A DNA stretch of 19,436 nt, taken from the NCBI GenBank assembly GCA_946478775.1, contig CAMLDR010000075.1:1-19436 (forward strand). The letters are read 5' to 3'. The position numbers were made by a program, and so were the translations under genes. Of this stretch, positions 14,174 through 19,436 are shown piece by piece. Every line of letters starts with the position of its first letter. Position 1 is the first letter of the stretch. The notes under the pieces are model-generated. The model was not told the DNA's origin, made no database searches, and saw nothing but the letters and a program-made list of their open reading frames with translations. Source of the DNA: an uncultured Flavobacteriales bacterium (GTDB lineage Bacteria > Bacteroidota > Bacteroidia > Flavobacteriales > Crocinitomicaceae).

Positions 14174-15265
14174 TTAATCAAAATTGATGGAATGACCCAA
14201 ATGGGTTTCTTCAATGATCGCAATCATTAATTGAGCTGCATTCCCTTCTCCAAAATAACTCAACCGTTCACGCGTAGGATGAAAGTTTTTAATTGCATCC
14301 GTGATCTTATCTTCACTTGCTCCTACCAGGATATTCCATCCGTTATCCACTGTTTCAACCCATTCTGTTTCATCTCTCATCGTAATGCAGGGAACCCCCA
14401 AAAAGAAAGCTTCTTTCTGAATGCCTCCGCTATCCGTTACAATTTTTTTGGCGGTCGATTCTAACCGGACCATGTCCAAATATCCAACCGGATCTATCAC
14501 TCTAATATGTTCTTCGAGTTTTAGCCCGTAATCGGCGATGTATTTCAATGTTCTGGGATGCAGCGGTAAAACAATCAATTCTTTACACGCATTCAATCCC
14601 GACACAATTCCGGTCAGCCTCTCCAAACTGTTTGTATTTTCAGCCCGGTGGATCGTACATAATAAAAACGCTTTCTCCTGAAGCTGCAGGTCCTCGAGAA
14701 TGGAACTCTTTTCGCGCGCAATCTCCGTGAAATGCAAAATACCGTCATACATTACATCTCCGACCAGGTGCACTCCTTTGGTTATTCCTTCATTTTTCAA
14801 ATGATCAACTGCAGTCTTCGTGGGAACAAACAATAAATCCGAAATGTGATCTGTCAGGATCCGATTTTGTTCTTCGGGCATTGCTTTGTTGAAACTTCTC
14901 AATCCGGCCTCTACATGGATCACCGGAATCAATAACTTAGATGCAGCCAAAGATCCGGCAATCGTTGAGTTGGTATCACCATAAACCAATACGAAATCGG
15001 GTTTTTCAATTTCCAGTACCTTTTCGATTTCCGTTAGCATGGCACCCGTCATTGCACCGTGTGAACCCGAACCAATATTCAAGTGGTATCCGGGATTCGG
15101 AATGTTCAATTCCTCAAAGAAAACGTCCGACATATTGGCATCGTAATGCTGCCCTGTGTGAACTAAAATTTCGTCAAAATACCTGCTGAATGTCGAAGAG
15201 ACGGCAGCCGCTTTTATAAACTGAGGCCTTGCGCCTAAAATTGTTACTATTTTCAACCTTTCCAT
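14174..15265 (-). CDS. wecB: UDP-N-acetylglucosamine 2-epimerase (non-hydrolysing)
   Basis: A 363-residue enzyme of the GT-B-fold epimerase family that interconverts UDP-GlcNAc and UDP-ManNAc, or acts on a diacetamido relative as WbpI does. Motifs: TILGARPQFIKAAAVS at the N-terminus, VHTGQHYDANMSD, YGDTNST, HVEAGLRS, MPEEQNRILTDH, IHRAENT, LPLHPRT and TDSGGIQKEA, all as in the family. The frame stays open for 53 more codons upstream (to 15424), but that stretch has no family resemblance and would overlap the HisF2 gene by about 140 bp. The ATG at 15265, 20 bp after the HisF2 stop, gives the normal length. With HisH2/HisF2 directly upstream the WbpI-like specificity is a real alternative to WecB. 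Confidence 0.9.
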   Translation of the reverse strand: MERLKIVTILGARPQFIKAAAVSSTFSRYFDEILVHTGQHYDANMSDVFFEELNIPNPGYHLNIGSGSHGAMTGAMLTEIEKVLEIEKPDFVLVYGDTNSTIAGSLAASKLLIPVIHVEAGLRSFNKAMPEEQNRILTDHISDLLFVPTKTAVDHLKNEGITKGVHLVGDVMYDGILHFTEIAREKSSILEDLQLQEKAFLLCTIHRAENTNSLERLTGIVSGLNACKELIVLPLHPRTLKYIADYGLKLEEHIRVIDPVGYLDMVRLESTAKKIVTDSGGIQKEAFFLGVPCITMRDETEWVETVDNGWNILVGASEDKITDAIKNFHPTRERLSYFGEGNAAQLMIAIIEETHLGHSINFD

Positions 15266-15285
15266 TAATCTGCAAAATAAACCAT

Positions 15286-16056
15286 TTACTTGGAAATACT
15301 TGAATAAATTCTGCTTAAAGAAGCACGATCGGGATAGGAAATCAGCACGGCTTGGTGTTTCCCGTGAAAAACAAACATACTCCCCGCTGCTACTGCTGTG
15401 GCCCCGGCTTTCACTCCTTCGCACAGATGTTCCACTGTTCCGGCGCCGCCACTGATGATGACCGGAATTTTAACTGCCTGACGCATTGCCCGGACTAATT
15501 CCAGATCATACCCCACGCGTGTTCCTTCCCGATCAATCGAGTGAAGTAGAATTTCTCCTACTCCTAATCGTTCCAGTACCCGGGCATATTCTAAAGGCTT
15601 TTGATCTATTCGCTTTGTTCCGGATCTGGTAAACAATTCATATTCCCCGAAAGCGTTTTTTTGGATATCCAGGGAAACACAAATACTTGAACTGCCAAAT
15701 TCTGTAACCGCTTGTTTTACAAAATCAGGATTTTCAACGGCTTCTGTCCCGATAATAACCTTTTCAATACCGATTTGGATAATTTGCCGAATATCTTCGA
15801 TTGTTTTTATTCCACCGCCGAAAGAGAGGGGCATAAAACATTCTCCGGCAATTTCTTCCAGCAAGCGAATGGGAATGGGCGTTCCTTTAACGGAGGCATC
15901 CAAATCCAAAAAAACCAATTCATCTACTTCCTTTTCATTGAAAATCCGAATGGCATTCAACGGATCTCCAATGTATTTCGGGTTCTGAAACCGGACCGTT
16001 TTTACCAAGCCTCCGTTCTGAAGCAAAAGCACAGGGATACATCTTGGGAGCGCCAT
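15286..16056 (-). CDS. wbuZ: HisF2/WbuZ-like subunit (AglZ/HisF2 family, amidino/amide sugar modification)
   Basis: A 256-residue TIM-barrel protein related to the HisF cyclase of histidine synthesis. In HisF the two catalytic aspartates are Asp11 (PCLD) and Asp130. Here the first site reads IPVLLLQNGG, with Leu11, while Asp130 remains (VSLDIQK). Together with NPKYIGDPLNAIRIFNEKEVDEL, typical of the polysaccharide-locus branch, this points to WbuZ/HisF2 rather than histidine synthesis. In that branch HisH2-HisF2 is thought to supply ammonia to a WbpG/PseA-type amidotransferase acting on an N-acetyl sugar. Its ATG shares a base with the HisH2 stop (TAATG). No amidotransferase gene is visible in the window. 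Confidence 0.88.
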   Translation of the reverse strand: MALPRCIPVLLLQNGGLVKTVRFQNPKYIGDPLNAIRIFNEKEVDELVFLDLDASVKGTPIPIRLLEEIAGECFMPLSFGGGIKTIEDIRQIIQIGIEKVIIGTEAVENPDFVKQAVTEFGSSSICVSLDIQKNAFGEYELFTRSGTKRIDQKPLEYARVLERLGVGEILLHSIDREGTRVGYDLELVRAMRQAVKIPVIISGGAGTVEHLCEGVKAGATAVAAGSMFVFHGKHQAVLISYPDRASLSRIYSSISK

Positions 16057-16673
16057 TAGAAATTAGAAACAAAATTGGTTAACAACTGCATGCCGTGTTT
16101 GTGGCTTTTTTCCGGGTGAAACTGAACCCCCATAATATGTCCTTTTTGAATACCTGCATCAAAGGGATGAATGTAATCTGCCTGCAAAATAACTTCCTCC
16201 CGGTTTTCACAGCTTACGTAATAAGAATGTGCAAAGTAGAATTTGGTATCAGTGCCAAATCCATTTAGAAGTTTACTGCTCTCTTTTTCAATAGAAACGT
16301 ATTCCCAGCCCAAATGCGGAACGGGAAATGATTGATGGTCCTGCGGATCAAATTTTTTACTTTCCTGATCCACCCACGATAAACCGGGCAGGTTTCCTTC
16401 CTCACTTTTCAATCCCAACAGCTGCATTCCCAAACAAATTCCGAGGATGGGCACCTGATCAACCAGCACCCGTTGATTTAAAACAGGAAGCAATTCTCTT
16501 TCCTGCAGATTGATCATTCCCTGGTCAAATGATCCAACTCCGGGAAGAATCAGTTTATCTGCGGCTGAAATCTGTTCTTTATCGCTTGAAATTACCGCAT
16601 CAAATCCGATGTGTTGAAGCATGTTCTTTATCGAACCCAAATTTCCCAGACCATAATCTACAATTACTACCAT
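16056..16673 (-). CDS. wbuY: HisH2/WbuY-like glutamine amidotransferase subunit
   Basis: A 205-residue class I glutamine amidotransferase that releases ammonia from glutamine. It starts VVIVDYGLGNLGS, has the nucleophile in GICLGMQL (Cys80) and completes the triad with QFHPEKS (His186, Glu188). It is paired with the HisF-like gene that starts on its stop codon. The neighbours are polysaccharide genes, no other his genes are near, and the partner HisF has lost a cyclase residue, so a role in surface-sugar amidation or amidination is preferred over histidine synthesis. It begins the second transcription unit after the repeat/terminator at 16683-16780; I cannot identify its promoter with confidence. 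Confidence 0.88.
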   Translation of the reverse strand: MVVIVDYGLGNLGSIKNMLQHIGFDAVISSDKEQISAADKLILPGVGSFDQGMINLQERELLPVLNQRVLVDQVPILGICLGMQLLGLKSEEGNLPGLSWVDQESKKFDPQDHQSFPVPHLGWEYVSIEKESSKLLNGFGTDTKFYFAHSYYVSCENREEVILQADYIHPFDAGIQKGHIMGVQFHPEKSHKHGMQLLTNFVSNF

Positions 16674-16682
16674 TCTAAAAAA

Positions 16683-16780
16683 AGTTCAAAAGGTTCAAAG
16701 CTTCTTCGCTCTACGAGCTTCGAAGGTTCAAAAGGTTAAAAGTCCCGATAGCTATCGGGATCAATTTGAACATTTGAACT
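16683..16780. repeat. 98-bp inverted-repeat element between hisH2 and the flippase gene
   Basis: AGTTCAAA (16683-16690) and GTTCAAA (16693-16699) at the left end are mirrored by TTTGAACT (16773-16780) and TTTGAAC (16765-16771) at the right. A second GGTTCAAAAGG-type unit lies at 16725-16735, and the interior holds a perfect 18-bp palindrome (16743-16760). It has the layout of a small MITE-like intergenic element. Confidence 0.6.
16743..16760 (-). terminator. Palindromic terminator after the flippase gene
   Basis: TCCCGATAGCTATCGGGA is a perfect 18-bp palindrome. On the minus strand it is followed by CTTTTAACCTTTT, so it can end the transcript of the leftward flippase gene, whose stop is at 16800. 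Confidence 0.65.
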
Positions 16781-16799
16781 CTTAAATCAAATATACTCT

Positions 16800-18107
16800 T
16801 TATGCTATTTTTGGCTGCATTTTTTTAGTTAACCTCAAAAAGAGAAAGATAATCACTACATAAATTACTGACAATAACACGCTATTGAATCCTAAGATCC
16901 AATGAAATGGGTCAAAACCGGTATCTATAAAACGAAATTTATCCAGCAAGTTCAGAAGGATGGGTAGCACTCCAAAATTGAACAATTGAAAAAAGGCCAC
17001 GATCATTCCAAAACCGAATAGTAGTTTTTGCTTCGATAAAACCAGCGATAAAGACGAAATGGGAGAAACAATGAAATTCAGCATTAAAGCCGGAGCCAGA
17101 ATTTCAGCAATCCTTCCTGCTTCTGTCCAGCGCTCACCAAAAACGAACCCGAATAATTCACTTCCAAAAAAGAAAAGTAAAGTAAATGGAACAAGCGACA
17201 GGTAAAATAAAGTTCTGAGTGTTTTTAAGGTTAGCGGATAAACGGATTGCTTTTGATTTACCAATTCGGAACTCTTATTGAAAAAAACCTGTCCGAGTGA
17301 TTGTCCGAACAAGGATAATGGCAGTTTGAGCATCAGGTAGGCATAGCTGAAAGATCCGAATGTCCCTTTCCCGTAAAACTCCACGATGAGTGCAGCCAAT
17401 GCCAGATCCACGCCCAAATCCAATAAAACATGTGGCAAATAAATGGTAGGATACGATTTGTAATCCTTTGCCAGGATGCGCATTCTTCTCAAATCTGCTG
17501 TAGAGGCATGCCTTTTTTTTGTGGACAAAAAGGTTTTCACAAAGGCAAAAATGGATAGAAAAGACCCTAATAATGTTCCGAAGATCAATCCGAAAGCTCC
17601 CCAGTTAAGTGCTCCAAAAAGTAAGCGTAATGAGTTCACGGAAACCGAGTTCACCATACGCTGGATGGAAATTTGTTTAAAAAGCTTTTTTCTTACCGAC
17701 CAGCTTGTTCCCAGGTTAATCCAAACACTTACATAGGCACTCAAAACCGAAACCAGCAAAAAGATATAATTGGAAAAGTTGTAGGGCTTCAGCATGAAAT
17801 AGGTCAAACCTACCAGGAATACTGCCGTCAATACGATAAGCGAAATCCGAAAGGATAGACGGTAGAGTGAAAATGCGTGATTGTCTTGTTTGGCAACCGG
17901 TAAAGTTGCTTCATAACGTGCGGTAGCAATTGCTGCGATAAAGGCCACCAAACGGGTATAAACTCCCAGTTCTCCCATATCGGCTGTGGTGTAAATACGC
18001 GTCAGTACCGGATAAATGAGATAAGCTATTAACTGAGCAATTGCAGTCCCAGTCATCAAAGTGAGGACTGATTTTACAAAGTCAGATTTGAGTGCTTTTA
18101 TTTGCAT
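16800..18107 (-). CDS. Polysaccharide flippase (Wzx-like, MOP superfamily)
   Basis: A 435-residue integral membrane protein with about 12 predicted helices. The N-terminal pattern (LTLMTGTAIAQLIAYLIYPV, then LTRIYTTADMGELGVY) is typical of Wzx/RfbX-type flippases, which carry undecaprenyl-linked repeat units across the inner membrane. It has the usual length and is complete, ending in a short basic tail (KKMQPKIA). Its start lies inside the 3' end of the 4-epimerase gene (10 bp overlap), so the two are coupled. It is followed by the palindromic terminator at 16743-16760. Confidence 0.88.
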   Translation of the reverse strand: MQIKALKSDFVKSVLTLMTGTAIAQLIAYLIYPVLTRIYTTADMGELGVYTRLVAFIAAIATARYEATLPVAKQDNHAFSLYRLSFRISLIVLTAVFLVGLTYFMLKPYNFSNYIFLLVSVLSAYVSVWINLGTSWSVRKKLFKQISIQRMVNSVSVNSLRLLFGALNWGAFGLIFGTLLGSFLSIFAFVKTFLSTKKRHASTADLRRMRILAKDYKSYPTIYLPHVLLDLGVDLALAALIVEFYGKGTFGSFSYAYLMLKLPLSLFGQSLGQVFFNKSSELVNQKQSVYPLTLKTLRTLFYLSLVPFTLLFFFGSELFGFVFGERWTEAGRIAEILAPALMLNFIVSPISSLSLVLSKQKLLFGFGMIVAFFQLFNFGVLPILLNLLDKFRFIDTGFDPFHWILGFNSVLLSVIYVVIIFLFLRLTKKMQPKIA

Positions 18108-19099
18108 TGCAATACATGACGAAGGTATTCATCGATTCCTTCTTCAAAGGTATATACGGGTTTATAATCCAAATATTGCTCCATTTTAGCCGTTGAGGCA
18201 AGGGAATCCCGGATGTCTCCTTTTCTTGAAGGACCGTAAGTCAATGTGTTCTTAGAAATAGTTCCCAGGTTTTTCAGTCCTTCCTGCAAACTGCTGATCA
18301 CATTATTCAGGGTCAAACTTCGGCCGCAGGCTACATTGTATACCTGACCGAAAGCCTGTTCATTTTCCGAGATCAGCGACAATAGGTTAGCATGAACTGC
18401 ATTTTTGACGTAGGTAAAGTCGCGTGATTGCTCTCCGTCTCCATTCACTATGATTTCTCCGCCGTTAAGCATTTTATTCAAAAACCTTGGGATTGCCGCT
18501 GCATATTCGCCTTCCGGATCCTGAAACGGCCCGAACACATTAAAATACCGCATTCCTATCGTTTCCATGCCATGCAGCTGGTGATAAACGTGTCCGTATT
18601 CTTCATTCAACAGTTTGGTTACCGCATACGGAGAGAGTACTTTACCTTCTTGTCCTTCCTGTTTTGGCGAAGCCGGAGAATCTCCATAAACAGATGAAGA
18701 GCTGGCGTATACAAACCGTTTTACATTTGCTTCTTTTGCTTCGTGTAAAAGGGTTAAAAAACCGGTTGTATTTACCCGGTGTGTATTCAATGGCAGTTCA
18801 ATCGATCTGGGTACCGAGCCCAATCCGGCCTGGTTGGAAATCGCATCCACTTCCTTCAAAAGGTGCCTGTAATCAGCCGGATTACAAATATCTCCATTTA
18901 CGAACCGGTAGTTCGGATAATGGGAAAGCCGGTCTATATTTGATTTTTGTCCTGTTTCCAGGCTGTCTAAAACAATAACAGAGGCACCTATTTCCAATAG
19001 TGCCTCTGTCAAATTTGAACCAATGAAACCGGCGCCGCCGGTCACCAAAATGGTTTTATTTTTTAATCGATCAGATATAAACTGAGCCTGATCCATCAT
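18098..19099 (-). CDS. WbpP/TviC-like UDP-N-acetylhexosamine 4-epimerase
   Basis: A 333-residue extended SDR of the UDP-hexose 4-epimerase group. The NAD-binding GGAGFIG is at residues 21-27, the catalytic Tyr158/Lys162 in PYAVTK, and SRDFTYVKN and NVFGPFQDP are as in sugar-nucleotide epimerases. The loop QAGLGSVPRSI (90-100) is the hallmark of the WbpP/TviC/GNE branch that interconverts UDP-GlcNAc and UDP-GalNAc or their uronic acids. It is preceded by about 15 extra residues relative to that group. Its ATG overlaps the stop codon of rny (TAATG), with a second ATG directly after it. It would supply GalNAc-type precursors for the locus. Confidence 0.9.
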   Translation of the reverse strand: MMDQAQFISDRLKNKTILVTGGAGFIGSNLTEALLEIGASVIVLDSLETGQKSNIDRLSHYPNYRFVNGDICNPADYRHLLKEVDAISNQAGLGSVPRSIELPLNTHRVNTTGFLTLLHEAKEANVKRFVYASSSSVYGDSPASPKQEGQEGKVLSPYAVTKLLNEEYGHVYHQLHGMETIGMRYFNVFGPFQDPEGEYAAAIPRFLNKMLNGGEIIVNGDGEQSRDFTYVKNAVHANLLSLISENEQAFGQVYNVACGRSLTLNNVISSLQEGLKNLGTISKNTLTYGPSRKGDIRDSLASTAKMEQYLDYKPVYTFEEGIDEYLRHVLQCK

Positions 19100-19436
19100 T
19101 ACTTCGCGTAGTTCACGGAACGTTTTTCACGGATCACGGTAACTTTTACCTGTCCGGGATAAGTCATCTCTGTTTGGATTTTCTGAGAAATCGCAAAGGA
19201 CAATTCATCTGCGCGTAAATCTGTTACTTTTTCACTTTCAACCAGTACCCGCAGTTCTCTCCCGGCCTGAATTGCATATGCCGAATTCACTCCGTCATAG
19301 GACAAAGCCAGGTTCTCCAGGTCTTTGATCCGTTTGATATAAGATTCCACAACTTCACGTCGGGCTCCTGGTCGGGCTCCTGAAATGGAGTCACAAATTT
19401 GCACGATCGGTGAGATCAGGGATGTCATTTCAATTT
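19099..19436 (-). CDS. rny: Ribonuclease Y, C-terminal part (5' end beyond window)
   Basis: The frame enters from the right edge and gives about 112 residues ending [51 protein letters not shown] and [11 protein letters not shown] are the conserved C-terminal region of ribonuclease Y, a membrane-anchored endoribonuclease that starts mRNA decay. The HD domain and N-terminal membrane anchor lie outside the window. The internal Met at 19428 is not the real start. Its TAA overlaps the start of the 4-epimerase gene, tying this housekeeping gene to the polysaccharide locus with no terminator between. Confidence 0.95.
   Translation of the reverse strand, partial: IEMTSLISPIVQICDSISGARPGARREVVESYIKRIKDLENLALSYDGVNSAYAIQAGRELRVLVESEKVTDLRADELSFAISQKIQTEMTYPGQVKVTVIREKRSVNYAK

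Noticed and set aside
15266..15424. 53-codon N-terminal extension of the 2-epimerase frame
   Set aside because: It lies inside the HisF2 gene on the same strand, has no family resemblance, and the ATG at 15265 gives the normal family length and start.
16056..16673. HisH as part of a histidine operon
   Set aside because: No other his genes are present, the partner HisF lacks one of the two catalytic aspartates, and the neighbours are surface-sugar genes.

Overview
The window looks like a chromosomal segment from a member of the Bacteroidota, probably Flavobacteriales. Two proteins end in type IX secretion (T9SS) sorting domains (VYPNP motif), and two more carry Bacteroidota-style lipoprotein signals (SSC-K/Q). 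The promoters fit the TTG-N~20-TAnnTTTG pattern used by the Bacteroidota sigma factor. Genus-level placement (e.g. Fluviicola/Crocinitomicaceae) is only a guess.

Left part (1-7066), housekeeping and small accessory genes. The mraZ gene (3' end cut by the window edge) heads what is probably the dcw cluster, transcribed leftward. A gene-free stretch of about 1.07 kb (440-1510) follows. It holds MraZ-box-like GTGG repeats in two opposed sets and two tandem copies of an RNA-like unit, each with a covarying hairpin and its own intrinsic terminator. Then come an RluA/TruC-type pseudouridine synthase, an unknown lipoprotein, engB, an SDR epimerase/dehydratase, a small lipoprotein, an alkyltransferase-like (Atl) protein, a four-helix-bundle protein inside an inverted-repeat cassette, a tiny protein that is little more than a T9SS sorting domain, and a DUF486/DMT membrane protein.

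Right part (7077-19099), a surface-polysaccharide locus transcribed leftward. In transcription order: a WbpP/TviC-like UDP-HexNAc 4-epimerase starting on the stop codon of rny (cut by the right edge); a Wzx-type flippase; a repeat/terminator; HisH2 and HisF2 (WbuY/WbuZ-like); a UDP-GlcNAc 2-epimerase; a PIG-L deacetylase; an LpxD-like N-acyltransferase; a family 2 glycosyltransferase (GT-B); then an AT-rich, oppositely oriented gene for a secreted repeat protein; then a DegT aminotransferase, a monotopic phosphoglycosyl transferase and a second, paralogous glycosyltransferase (GT-A). Together they could make nucleotide-activated amino sugars, alter their N-substituents, load the first sugar on undecaprenyl phosphate, extend the chain and flip it. 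No Wzy polymerase, no chain-length/export system and no WbpG/PseA-type amidotransferase (the expected partner of HisH2/HisF2) is visible.

The least ordinary items are the tandem RNA-like units at 1100-1455, the divergent MraZ-box-like arrays, the inverted-repeat cassette around the four-helix-bundle gene with a related gene-less hairpin behind engB, and the repeat-protein gene lodged inside the polysaccharide locus.
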